A stretch of 64,000 nucleotides of DNA, taken from NCBI RefSeq assembly GCF_002838765.1, contig NZ_CP025120.1, positions 930,001-994,000 of the forward strand, read 5' to 3'. The notes beneath the pieces were generated by a model that was not told the origin of the DNA, did no database searches, and saw only the letters and a program-made list of their open reading frames with translations. Shown here in pieces: positions 29,382 to 37,587 of the stretch. The position numbers and the translations under genes are program-made. The stretch is from Kangiella profundi. Lineage in GTDB: Bacteria; Pseudomonadota; Gammaproteobacteria; Enterobacterales; Kangiellaceae. Positions within the stretch are counted from its first letter, which is position 1. Every line of letters begins with the position of its first letter.

Positions 29382-30178
29382 TTAATTCAAATGTGAATCG
29401 GGTATCGGCAACTAATTCATCAATGGGAAAACAGTCTATGAAGCCTTTAAGCCGTTCTAACACTAAGGCATTTACGTTAGTTGAAATGATGGTTGCTATG
29501 TTGATTGGCCTTATTATCATCGCTGGAATCGTGATGTTATTTGTTTCTAGCAAACAAACATACCGTCTCAACACTGCAATGACTCACGTTCATGACAATG
29601 GACGTTTTGCCATGAACTATCTTGTCAGTGATTTGCGAAAAGCAGGTTGGGTTGATAGCGATATTGTAACTGTTGATGGCCATAGCTTGGCTGCACCATT
29701 TGATCAGCTTACAGATAATATCGAAGTAACCGGCGGACAAGCCTCAGACGGTTTAACTGTTCGCTATTATGGTGAAGAAAACTGTATAGGTGATAAGCCT
29801 GCTGATGGAATAGTAAGAAATCAGTATCAGCTCCAAGCTACTGCCGATGGCTTGCCTGAGCTGAAGTGTAACGGTGCCAGCTTAATTAAGAACGTAGAAA
29901 GTTTCCAGATTAGATACGGCGTACTAACTGCCAATGGATTGCAATATGTAACCTCTGACTCAGTAAGTGATATCTCCCTTTTACAAACTTTGCAAATAGC
30001 ATTCTCAGTCGCATCTGACGAGAAAAATGTCATTGATAAAAATGTTAGCTTGAATGGTGTTTTGGATGAAGGGCCATACTCATTCAATGACGGACGATAT
30101 CGTAAAGTTTTCACGAGCACCATTGTGTTAAACAACAATGGGCATCAACCACCAGATTCGTTATTGGTTTCGGAGTAG
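29378..30178 (+). CDS. pilW: Type IV pilus minor pilin PilW (cluster B)
   Basis: This PilW prepilin has TKA before FTLVEMMVAMLIGLIIIAG (Ala at -1, Glu5) and the family stretch DNGRFAMNYLVSDLRKAGW. The ATG at 29378 overlaps the pilV stop. Its first residues MINS are the same as in the cluster A PilW, which supports this start even though it makes the leader about 31 residues long. Another ATG at 29438 would give a leader of 11. Confidence 0.88.
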   Translation: MINSNVNRVSATNSSMGKQSMKPLSRSNTKAFTLVEMMVAMLIGLIIIAGIVMLFVSSKQTYRLNTAMTHVHDNGRFAMNYLVSDLRKAGWVDSDIVTVDGHSLAAPFDQLTDNIEVTGGQASDGLTVRYYGEENCIGDKPADGIVRNQYQLQATADGLPELKCNGASLIKNVESFQIRYGVLTANGLQYVTSDSVSDISLLQTLQIAFSVASDEKNVIDKNVSLNGVLDEGPYSFNDGRYRKVFTSTIVLNNNGHQPPDSLLVSE

Positions 30179-30182
30179 TTCT

Positions 30183-30740
30183 ATGACTAATAATCAAAAC
30201 GGCTTTTCGTTAATCATGGGCCTGATTATTTTGGCCATAATGGCACTGTTAGGTGTTTCTATTATGTCTTCAGGCATTTCATCGCAAAAAATTGCGGTGG
30301 TTAATCAGGAAGACACTATGGTTTTTCACGCTGCCCAGACTGCTAATAGTTCCTATGTCAGCACCTACCATTATGACGCTTCTCATATAGTGGAAACAGC
30401 TGAGGACGCCTATTGGGATACCTTGCCAGCTCCAAAAAACGGTTATGTGCAATGCACTAATGAGTATGGTGATTTGGTTGATTGCGATTCAGATGTGAGA
30501 CTTGAGTCAGACAAGATTCTAAAAGCAAAGGTAGAAGCTTTTTATCACGACTGCGAAACTGCGGCTCTAAAATGTTTGGGTAATTCCTGGGATAACACAG
30601 GGTTAGGTTGCCATTCATTCCAATTGATTGGTGAAGGTAACCTTGATGTTAATAAAAATGATGTCGCTGATGTCGGCGAAGCAAATACTCATATTGAAGA
30701 GTGGGTAAGTGCTGTGCGTAGTTGCAATAAAACGCTTTAA
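30183..30740 (+). CDS. pilX: Type IV pilus minor pilin PilX (cluster B)
   Basis: MTNNQNG/FSLIMGLIILAIMALLGVSIM is a PilX-type N-terminus with Met at position 5 in place of Glu. The stretch MVFHAAQTANSSYVSTYHYD corresponds to AFHVAESAVSATIYW of the cluster A copy. The ATG at 30183 is chosen over an in-frame start at 30138 inside pilW, as it gives a normal prepilin leader. It is followed by pilY1 after 11 nt. Confidence 0.87.
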   Translation: MTNNQNGFSLIMGLIILAIMALLGVSIMSSGISSQKIAVVNQEDTMVFHAAQTANSSYVSTYHYDASHIVETAEDAYWDTLPAPKNGYVQCTNEYGDLVDCDSDVRLESDKILKAKVEAFYHDCETAALKCLGNSWDNTGLGCHSFQLIGEGNLDVNKNDVADVGEANTHIEEWVSAVRSCNKTL

Positions 30741-30751
30741 GTGAGGGGATT

Positions 30752-33700
30752 ATGATTATTAAAAAAAGTTTAATAACAGCGCTATTGATAATTACAGGCT
30801 TAATGCCTGTTTTATTGCAAGCAGACGATACCGAAGTGTATTTTGGACAGGCTAAAGACGTTAATTTGCTATTAGTACTTGATGTTTCTGGTTCAATGGC
30901 ATTCACAACTGAAGAGTGCAGATTTGATAGAAGAGGCAATCCATATCCAAGTTGTTATCCCGGAAGTGGGGAGCAATCGCGCTTAGATATTATGAAGGAG
31001 GCTTTGGATTTATTTCTGAATGATTTACCTGATAATGTGAAAGTAGGTATTCTTACATACTCATCTGGTGAAAATATTGCGCTTCAGCATGAAATAAAAA
31101 AGCTAAGTGAAAACAACCACAAAGCGGTGTTGTTAAATACTATTGATGGGCTTGATGCAAATGGCGGCACTTTGACAGCAGGTGCATTATATGAGGCTGC
31201 TAGTTATTTCCGCGGAGAATATGATGGGCTTTCCTCTCCTATAACACCAAGTTGTGGTAATGCTAGTAACATAGTTTTCCTTACAGACGGGCAACCCAAT
31301 AGTCTAGATTACAGCAATTACAAATATTGGAATGAAATAAAGAATTTGACTGGAGAAAGCTGTTCTTGGAGAGATGATGGTAAAGAGTGCTCCCAAAATC
31401 TTGCTAGGTATTTGTCATCAGTAGACCAACTTGAAAATATCATTCCTTCGACAGTCAAAACACACACTATTGCATTTGCTCTTGAAGATGCTGACGCTAA
31501 GAACTTTTTAGAAGGTGTTGCCGAGGCTGGAAGTGGAAATAGCTATACCGCAGACAGTACAGCCGGCCTAGTTGACGCTTTTAAGTCTTCTATTGAAACC
31601 GACATTGAGCAAAGTATGATGGTTGCTCCAAGCGTACCTTTTAGTCAAAGCAACCGCTTAAATAGTAGTAATGAGCTTTTCCTTGCTATGTTTCAGCCTG
31701 CTAAAACTCAGTTCTGGCATGGTAATCTCAAAAAATATTATTTAAAAGACGGAAATGTCGTTGATAGCAATGATGCTGTTGCAGTGGATGATAATGGTCA
31801 ATTTCTAGAATCAGCTTCAAGCGCCTGGAGTCTACTAGATGGTAATAAGTTGGCGCTTGGTGGTGCTGCGCAAGCCATGGATATGCCGCGTAACGTTTAT
31901 TCTAATATCCTGGAAAAAAATCTCTGGACGCAAAAGAATAAGCTCACTACAACTAATAATAAAATCACGCGCTCACTGCTTGGCCTGCCTGCGACGGCCA
32001 CCGATACTCAGTTAAACAGCCATATTCAGTGGCTATTTAATGGTTCTGTGGATATAGACACCAACGATGATGATGTTATGGACAGAAGCATTAATCGTTA
32101 CGGTGATCCACTTCATTCAAAACCTGTTGTGGTTGATTATGCAGACAAAAGCTTGTTGTTCATGGGCGATAATGAGGGTTATTTGCATGCAATAAATTCA
32201 GCTGATACTAGCGGTAAAGAAGAATGGTCTTTTATACCTCGTCAGTTATTAAAAAATACTGCTGCTTTGGTCGAAAACAATTCATTGGCCAGTGTTTCTA
32301 GCCGCATCTATGGCCTTGACGGTGATATTACTGTTTATCATCAGGATGGAAACCGAAATGGCAAAGTAGATAATGGTGAAAAAGCTTACTTGTATATCGG
32401 AATGCGTCGTGGTGGTAAGAACTACTATGCGATTGATATTTCTGATTCGGCAAGGCCACAGCTCATGTTTACTATTACCGGTGATTTAGCAACCTCGGAA
32501 GAAACTACTGCTGGTCTTAGTTGGGATACTGTTCATTATTATGAGGGACTGGGACAAACATGGTCCAAGCCAATCATCGGTCATATTAAGTGGAAAGGCG
32601 GCAAAAAGTTAGTCATGATCTTTGGTGGTGGTTATGATGCTCAGAATCAGGATAAACATGGACTAGAAGCCAATACACCCGATACCGTTGGTCGTAATAT
32701 CTTTATTGCCGATGCAGTTTCAGGGCAAATGCTTTGGAACGCTAAAGAGAATGCCATTGATCGAAGAGGTGGGGATTTCGCTAATCTGCTAACTAACAGT
32801 TTTGCAGCAGATCTCTCAGCCGGTGATTTAAGAGGCAGTGGAACATTTGAACATATCTATGCAACAGATACGGGCGGCCAGCTATTCCGTTTTGACATTA
32901 CTCAAGAAGATAAAAACAGTAATACTCAGATTTATGGCGTGAAAGTTGCCGATATCGCCGGTACAGGAGTCGCAGGCAATAGACGATTCTATAATCGTCC
33001 TGATGTATCTTTTGTAAAGCTTCGTGGTAAAACAATGGCGCTTATAGCCGTGGGTTCAGGCTACAGAGCCCATCCTCTGGCTGAAGATACCAATGATAGA
33101 TTCTATGTGTTTTATGACAAGAATATACTGGCTGGGGGCTACCCTGACCAGGTGCTTAATGAAAGTACTCTCTATGATGTGACTAATAAAATTGATACTG
33201 ATCCTAATGATGAAACTAAAGGTCGATACGTTGGAATATTTGATATTTTAGATCATGAAACAAAAAATAATGGTTGGTATATCAGACTTGCTGATGGAGA
33301 GAAGGTTCTAGCTGATGCTTCAACCATTAACTACCGAGTACTGTTTACTACCTTTAAACCCGGCTCAGATGAGGAAAATACCTGTAGCGCCGTTGCGGGG
33401 CAAAATAAGTTATACACTGTGAGCGTACTTGACGGAAAGCCCACATTCTTCAAGAAAAATAATCAGAATGGTGAGTTTGTTGAGTATGTACGATCGACTA
33501 ACTTAGGTTTCCTAGGTATTGCACCTGAGCCAACTATTGTTTATCCAGACGATGGTAATGGTGGTGCGGGAGATGTTGTTAAGCTGGTTGGTCTCGAAGT
33601 TATCTGTAGTGGGGCAGAATGCGACTATTTAAACGAATTAAATACAGTTAAATGGCGCGAGTTGACAAAGAAAGAGCTTGAGCAACTGAAGAGCAACTAA
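30752..33700 (+). CDS. pilY1: Type IV pilus tip adhesin PilY1 (cluster B)
   Basis: This 982-aa exported PilY1 has an intact von Willebrand A domain: the metal site DVSGSMA at residues 44-50, and FLTDGQPNSLDY further on. The C-terminal propeller shows DPLHSKPVVVDYA, MGDNEGYLHAINS and IGMRRGGKNYYAIDIS. One EF-hand-like calcium loop, DGNRNGKVDNGE, lies near residue 532, at the same place as in the cluster A copy. The two PilY1 proteins differ mainly in the N-terminal half, which suggests distinct surface ligands. It is the last gene of cluster B. Confidence 0.93.
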   Translation: MIIKKSLITALLIITGLMPVLLQADDTEVYFGQAKDVNLLLVLDVSGSMAFTTEECRFDRRGNPYPSCYPGSGEQSRLDIMKEALDLFLNDLPDNVKVGILTYSSGENIALQHEIKKLSENNHKAVLLNTIDGLDANGGTLTAGALYEAASYFRGEYDGLSSPITPSCGNASNIVFLTDGQPNSLDYSNYKYWNEIKNLTGESCSWRDDGKECSQNLARYLSSVDQLENIIPSTVKTHTIAFALEDADAKNFLEGVAEAGSGNSYTADSTAGLVDAFKSSIETDIEQSMMVAPSVPFSQSNRLNSSNELFLAMFQPAKTQFWHGNLKKYYLKDGNVVDSNDAVAVDDNGQFLESASSAWSLLDGNKLALGGAAQAMDMPRNVYSNILEKNLWTQKNKLTTTNNKITRSLLGLPATATDTQLNSHIQWLFNGSVDIDTNDDDVMDRSINRYGDPLHSKPVVVDYADKSLLFMGDNEGYLHAINSADTSGKEEWSFIPRQLLKNTAALVENNSLASVSSRIYGLDGDITVYHQDGNRNGKVDNGEKAYLYIGMRRGGKNYYAIDISDSARPQLMFTITGDLATSEETTAGLSWDTVHYYEGLGQTWSKPIIGHIKWKGGKKLVMIFGGGYDAQNQDKHGLEANTPDTVGRNIFIADAVSGQMLWNAKENAIDRRGGDFANLLTNSFAADLSAGDLRGSGTFEHIYATDTGGQLFRFDITQEDKNSNTQIYGVKVADIAGTGVAGNRRFYNRPDVSFVKLRGKTMALIAVGSGYRAHPLAEDTNDRFYVFYDKNILAGGYPDQVLNESTLYDVTNKIDTDPNDETKGRYVGIFDILDHETKNNGWYIRLADGEKVLADASTINYRVLFTTFKPGSDEENTCSAVAGQNKLYTVSVLDGKPTFFKKNNQNGEFVEYVRSTNLGFLGIAPEPTIVYPDDGNGGAGDVVKLVGLEVICSGAECDYLNELNTVKWRELTKKELEQLKSN

Positions 33701-33730
33701 CTTATTGATATTAAAGATGAAAGCTCTGGC

Positions 33731-33758
33731 TTGCGAATTGCCCCGTGTCATGTAGAAT
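33731..33758 (+). promoter_or_regulatory. Possible promoter of the ParA-like gene
   Basis: TTGCGA (33731-33736), a 16-nt spacer and TAGAAT (33753-33758), 31 nt upstream of the GTG start. Confidence 0.45.
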
Positions 33759-33789
33759 TATGTAAAACTACAGGATACGGGGATTTTCT

Positions 33790-34500
33790 GTGCGCGCAAA
33801 AGTCATTAGTTTTGTCCAAATGAAAGGTGGGGCAGGTAAAACCACTTTATGTGCCAATATTGCCTCAACTTTGTCTGATAAAAGCAAAGTCCTGATGATC
33901 GATACTGATCATCCACAAAGCTCTCTCGAAACATGGTATCGTGTCCGCGACGAGCAGTATCTCATTGAAAACATGGATGTTGTATCATCCAAGAACCTTG
34001 CACACCTGCAAAAGCAAGTTCGTGAGAATACTGATTTATATGATTACATCCTGATAGATGGACACCCAAGGATCACAAATCTAACCAGGGCAGTTGTCCT
34101 ATTGTCTGACCTGGCGCTTATCCCTCTCAGCCCTTCGCCAATAGAAGTCTGGTCAACAAAACATCTTGCAGAAATAGTTGATGAAGCTAGGGGATTGAAT
34201 CCTAATTTGGAAGCCAGAATTTGCTGGAATCGTTACCGTGTTAGAACTAACTCTGCGGACAATGTTGTTGCAAACGCTAAGCAGGAGTTAGGAATGGAAG
34301 ACTTTCCAACAAAACTAGGTAACCGAGTAGCTTATCTAGACTCTTTTGCCGAGGGATTGACTGTAGCAGAATGGCATGACCCTGCAGCAAAGCTTGAAAT
34401 TTGGTCATTAACTTCAAATATAGAACGACTAATATCTCAGCTTCCTAAGTCCAGACTTAAAACTGAAAACCAGGTAGATAGGTTTGCTAAGGGGAAGTAA
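33790..34500 (+). CDS. Orphan ParA/MinD-superfamily ATPase
   Basis: This 236-aa protein has the deviant Walker A KGGAGKTTL with the signature Lys, IDTDHPQSS as switch I, and YDYILIDGHPR as Walker B. ParA-type ATPases dimerise on ATP and position plasmids, chromosomes or protein machines. There is no ParB-like gene next to it, so it is not a normal partition pair. The start is a GTG at 33790, right before the conserved MRAKVISFVQMKGG stretch. It sits between the pilus clusters and the trp promoter; a role in placing pili or another envelope machine is only a guess. Confidence 0.88.
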   Translation: MRAKVISFVQMKGGAGKTTLCANIASTLSDKSKVLMIDTDHPQSSLETWYRVRDEQYLIENMDVVSSKNLAHLQKQVRENTDLYDYILIDGHPRITNLTRAVVLLSDLALIPLSPSPIEVWSTKHLAEIVDEARGLNPNLEARICWNRYRVRTNSADNVVANAKQELGMEDFPTKLGNRVAYLDSFAEGLTVAEWHDPAAKLEIWSLTSNIERLISQLPKSRLKTENQVDRFAKGK

Positions 34501-34550
34501 ATACTAAACGCTCATTTATGACCGTTGATTATTATTAGAAAATAAAACTG

Positions 34551-34579
34551 TTGACCCTGAAAATAAATTGGTTTAGATT
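34551..34579 (+). promoter_or_regulatory. trp superoperon promoter
   Basis: TTGACC (34551-34556), a 17-nt spacer and TAGATT (34574-34579). The predicted transcription start, about 34586, falls at or one base before the ATG of leader peptide 1. I see no TrpR-type operator here. Confidence 0.65.
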
Positions 34580-34586
34580 GCAAGAC

Positions 34587-34634
34587 ATGAATATGAATAT
34601 CGCACAAAACATCTGGTGGTGGCACGTTACTTAG
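34587..34634 (+). CDS. trpL: trp leader peptide 1 (WWW)
   Basis: The 15-codon frame MNMNIAQNIWWWHVT, stop TAG (34632-34634) with a second TAG right after, has three consecutive Trp codons at 34614-34622. Trp is the rarest residue in most proteins, so this run in a short frame next to trp genes is diagnostic of an attenuator leader. No Shine-Dalgarno is visible. The predicted transcript starts almost on the ATG, so it may be translated as a leaderless mRNA, as described for trpL of Sinorhizobium meliloti; the second ATG (34593) is an alternative. Confidence 0.85.
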   Translation: MNMNIAQNIWWWHVT

Positions 34635-34710
34635 TAGCGGGCCTTTTGTTGTTTGTAAGATATTAATACGACACAAGAATTTAAGAAGCCCGCAAAAGCG
34701 GGCTTTTTTT
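34635..34710 (+). promoter_or_regulatory. trp attenuator 1 (antiterminator/terminator switch)
   Basis: GCGGGC (34637-34642), two bases after the leader stop, is perfectly complementary to GCCCGC (34688-34693). That second segment is also the 5' arm of the terminator AAGCCCGC-AAAA-GCGGGCTT (34686-34705), which ends in seven T. The two pairings are mutually exclusive. A ribosome that finishes the leader would cover 34637-34642 and allow the terminator; one stalled on the Trp codons would leave it free to form the antiterminator. No strong pairing partner upstream of the first segment is evident, so this looks like a three-segment attenuator. Confidence 0.85.
34686..34710 (+). terminator. Attenuator terminator 1
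   Basis: AAGCCCGC-AAAA-GCGGGCTT hairpin followed by a T-run, upstream of the structural genes. Confidence 0.92.
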
Positions 34711-34775
34711 ATGCCTAGAGCAACTGGATAAAGTAATAGCAGATATATACGACAACTGAAACTGAGAAATTAACT

Positions 34776-34835
34776 ATGACAATACCTGCAAAAATTAAAT
34801 CATTCCTAACGACAAACTGGTGGTGGTTCGACTAG
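34776..34835 (+). CDS. trpL: trp leader peptide 2 (WWWF)
   Basis: A second short frame, MTIPAKIKSFLTTNWWWFD, has three consecutive Trp codons (34818-34826) followed by a Phe codon and stops with TAG at 34833-34835. A weak GAG-type ribosome site lies about 8 nt before the ATG. The CTGGTGGTGG core matches leader 1 exactly, pointing to a tandem duplication that has since diverged. The frame is in a region otherwise without genes and ends directly at a G-rich antiterminator segment. Confidence 0.87.
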   Translation: MTIPAKIKSFLTTNWWWFD

Positions 34836-34892
34836 GGCGGGGTATTGTCTTTTGAAAGACGATAAAGCCCGCCATTGCGCGGGCTTTTTTTA
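34835..34892 (+). promoter_or_regulatory. trp attenuator 2 (antiterminator/terminator switch)
   Basis: GGCGGG (34836-34841), immediately after the leader 2 stop, is perfectly complementary to CCCGCC (34868-34873), which overlaps the 5' arm of the terminator AAAGCCCGC/GCGGGCTTT (34864-34872/34879-34887). The design is the same as attenuator 1, so RNA polymerase must pass two Trp-dependent decisions in a row before reaching the DAHP synthase gene. Confidence 0.85.
34864..34892 (+). terminator. Attenuator terminator 2
   Basis: AAAGCCCGC-CATTGC-GCGGGCTTT hairpin followed by a T-run, 82 nt before the DAHP synthase start codon. Confidence 0.92.
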
Positions 34893-34973
34893 TGTCTGTT
34901 GAATTTGTACCAGCCCAGTAACGGGGTGAAGTAAAAGATTATTACGACTTAAATTACTTATGAGGAACACATT

Positions 34974-36008
34974 ATGATTATTATTCTTCGACCAGATGCT
35001 TCCGAGCAAGATGCACAGGAGATACTTCAGAAGATCGATACTGCAGGTTTGAAACCTTTGCATATGCCAGGGGTTGAGCGAACCGTTATTGGTGCTCTTG
35101 GAGATGAGCGAGTGCTGGAATCACTACACCTTGAGAATTTGCCCCAAGTAGATTTAGTAAAGCCGGTACTGAGCAAGTACAAGCTGGTTAGCCGTGAAAT
35201 TTATGCCCAGGATACTGTAGTGCAGGTAGGCAACACTCCGGTTGGTTCTGAGCAATTTGCAATAATGGCCGGGCCTTGTGCCATTGAAAGTGAAGAGCAG
35301 CTTCTGGAAACGGCTCGTTATGTCAAGAATGCCGGCGCTACAGTTTTACGTGGTGGCGCATTTAAGCCTCGAACCAGTCCATACTCGTTTCAAGGCTTAG
35401 GTGTTGAAGGCTTAAAAATCATGTCACAGGTTGGCAAGGAAGTTGGGCTCGATACCATCACGGAGCTGATGGATGTGAATGACCTGGATGATGTTGCTCG
35501 CTATATCTCTGCTATTCAAATCGGTGCGCGAAATATGCAGAACTACACATTACTTAAAGCGGTGGGAGAGACGCAGAAACCGGTTTTGCTAAAGCGTGGC
35601 TTGTCGGCAACAATCGAGGAGTTATTACTGGCCGCAGAGTATATTGTTGCCAGTGGTAACCCGAATGTCATGATTTGCGAACGTGGTATCCGGACATTCG
35701 AAACCGCTACACGAAACACACTTGACCTTAATGCTGTCGCCTTTATCAAAGAACGTAGTCATCTACCTGTAATCGTTGACCCATCACATGGCACCGGTGT
35801 TCGTACTCTTGTTTCCCCTATGGCAAAAGCGGCTGTTGCCTGCGGTGCAGATGGGGTTATTGTTGAGTGCCATAGAAGCCCAAAAGAATCTGTGTCTGAT
35901 GCGGCTCAAGCGCTATCTCCACAAGATTTCCATACATTGATGCAGCAACTTGCACCTTTCGTTGCAGCAAGTGGCCGTACTCTGGCGGAGGTGGCTCGTG
36001 CAAGTTAG
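34974..36008 (+). CDS. 3-deoxy-7-phosphoheptulonate (DAHP) synthase, type I-beta
   Basis: The 344-aa enzyme condenses PEP and erythrose 4-phosphate, the first step of the shikimate pathway. Catalytic stretches are [41 protein letters not shown] and IVDPSHGTG. The N-terminal 75 residues form a ferredoxin-like regulatory domain, as in the Thermotoga-type I-beta enzymes, unlike the AroF/G/H I-alpha enzymes of E. coli. A GAGG lies 8 nt before the ATG. Being first behind the two attenuators, it is presumably tuned to Trp supply. Its 3' end overlaps the trpE start. Confidence 0.95.
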   Translation: MIIILRPDASEQDAQEILQKIDTAGLKPLHMPGVERTVIGALGDERVLESLHLENLPQVDLVKPVLSKYKLVSREIYAQDTVVQVGNTPVGSEQFAIMAGPCAIESEEQLLETARYVKNAGATVLRGGAFKPRTSPYSFQGLGVEGLKIMSQVGKEVGLDTITELMDVNDLDDVARYISAIQIGARNMQNYTLLKAVGETQKPVLLKRGLSATIEELLLAAEYIVASGNPNVMICERGIRTFETATRNTLDLNAVAFIKERSHLPVIVDPSHGTGVRTLVSPMAKAAVACGADGVIVECHRSPKESVSDAAQALSPQDFHTLMQQLAPFVAASGRTLAEVARAS

Positions 36009-37587
36009 TACCTTAACTAAAAAGCTACCATTGTCTTTGCTCCCCAGTGAGGTTTACGGTCTTCTGACACATAATGGGCAGAAAGCACATACGGTTTTAT
36101 TAGAAACGGCAGAGCCGGGTACTCAGAAAAGCAAAAGAAGTATTAGTATGGTATCAGCCGCAGCCATTATCGAAGGTGTTAATGGCACCGTTACTATTTC
36201 TAGTCTGAACGACAACGGAGCAAGCTTCATCAAGGAATTAAGTAACGATAGCCACAATATTCAAGGCTTTAATAAAGATGTTGCCGATAGCAGAGTGACT
36301 TATTCAATTAAGCAGACTAGTGATGAACTGATCAGTGAAAGTCAGCGTCTGGTTCAGCAGACCATTGCTGATGTTCTCTTCTACATTGTTGAGCAGATAA
36401 AGAGTCATCAAAAAACAGATGATGCCAGTTCCTGCTTAATTGGAGCAATGAGCTTTGATCTGATTGACCAGTATGAATCTTTGCCTGATATAGAGAAGGA
36501 CTCTCCTGACTTCAGATTCTATTTAGCGGATCAGTTGGTTATACAGGAAGATGATTCACAGACCGCTAAAATTATCGTCAAAGGATTTGCTGACAATGCT
36601 CACAACACAATCCGCCTAGGTACGGCAATTGATGCGATTGAGAAAAGGTTACACTCTTCGCAAGTTTCCCCGTCTTTAACCGCAAGTTCAAACAATCCGC
36701 GCTCAATAAGTTTACGTGACTCAGACTTTGCACCAGATGTTAGCGATGATGTATTTGCCGATAATGTTGGCAAAGTAAAACAGCACATTATTGAAGGTGA
36801 TGCCTTTCAGGTAGTTTTATCAAGAACATTCGTTGCCGATTGCCCTGATGCATTCAAGGCCTATCAGGTGTTACGTCAAAGTAATCCAGGCCCTTATATG
36901 TACTACATTAATAATGGCAAAAGTCAGCTATTTGGATCCAGTCCAGAGAGCGCATTAAAGGTTTTTGATAGCAATAAAGTTTCACTTTACCCCATTGCAG
37001 GAACCAGAAAGCGTGCATTCAATTCAGACTCTTCAATTAATTTTGAGCAGGATGCAAAAACAGAGTTTGAATTAGTTAGCGATGAGAAAGAGAGTGCTGA
37101 ACATATGATGTTGGTTGACCTGGCTCGTAATGATTTAGCAAAGGTTATCAAGGTTGGCAGTCGCCAGGTCACACAGTTGAAAAGAATTGTTAAGTATTCC
37201 AATGTCATGCATATGGTTTCAGAAGTCATTGGAGAGCTGCGTGATGACATCCATCCCATGCATGCTTATAGAGCCTGCGCCAATATGGGAACTTTGACTG
37301 GTGCTCCTAAAATTAAAGCCGTTGAATTAATTCGTCACATAGAGAAAAAGCCTCGAGGCTTTTATGGAGGGGCGGTTTGTATTTATAACGCTAATCAAGA
37401 GTTCGATAGCGCCATTATTATCCGTTCTGCAGAAGTCATTGATGGCAAGGCTTACGTATCTGCTGGCGCTGGAATTGTCTATGACTCTGTTCCAGAACTT
37501 GAAGCCAATGAAACTCGGCATAAAGCCATGGCGGTACTCAATGCCTGCTTAGTTGCACAGCGTGAAGATGAGGAGGCTGCAGCATGA
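35998..37587 (+). CDS. trpE: Anthranilate synthase component I
   Basis: TrpE makes anthranilate from chorismate with ammonia delivered by TrpG. Seen are the N-terminal Trp-feedback region with VLLETAEP (LLES in E. coli), GSSPESALKVF, PIAGTRKR, DLARNDL, GTLTGAPKIKAVE and SAGAGIVYDSVPE. The GTG at 35998 is taken as the start: GGAGG lies 6 nt upstream and the 529-aa length fits. A TTG at 35950 would add residues encoded inside the DAHP synthase gene. It overlaps both neighbours (11 nt upstream, 4 nt downstream). Confidence 0.96.
   Translation: MQVSTLTKKLPLSLLPSEVYGLLTHNGQKAHTVLLETAEPGTQKSKRSISMVSAAAIIEGVNGTVTISSLNDNGASFIKELSNDSHNIQGFNKDVADSRVTYSIKQTSDELISESQRLVQQTIADVLFYIVEQIKSHQKTDDASSCLIGAMSFDLIDQYESLPDIEKDSPDFRFYLADQLVIQEDDSQTAKIIVKGFADNAHNTIRLGTAIDAIEKRLHSSQVSPSLTASSNNPRSISLRDSDFAPDVSDDVFADNVGKVKQHIIEGDAFQVVLSRTFVADCPDAFKAYQVLRQSNPGPYMYYINNGKSQLFGSSPESALKVFDSNKVSLYPIAGTRKRAFNSDSSINFEQDAKTEFELVSDEKESAEHMMLVDLARNDLAKVIKVGSRQVTQLKRIVKYSNVMHMVSEVIGELRDDIHPMHAYRACANMGTLTGAPKIKAVELIRHIEKKPRGFYGGAVCIYNANQEFDSAIIIRSAEVIDGKAYVSAGAGIVYDSVPELEANETRHKAMAVLNACLVAQREDEEAAA

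Noticed and set aside
34500..34590. TrpR operator at the trp promoter
   Set aside because: No ACTAGT-type dyad was found over or near the promoter, so regulation appears to be through the attenuators.
34500..34974. A riboswitch or T-box in the trp leader
   Set aside because: The two Trp-rich short frames with overlapping antiterminator/terminator pairing explain the region; no T-box or tRNA-like specifier stem is visible.
35950..35997. N-terminal extension of trpE from TTG 35950
   Set aside because: The GTG at 35998 has a perfect GGAGG at good distance and gives normal TrpE length.
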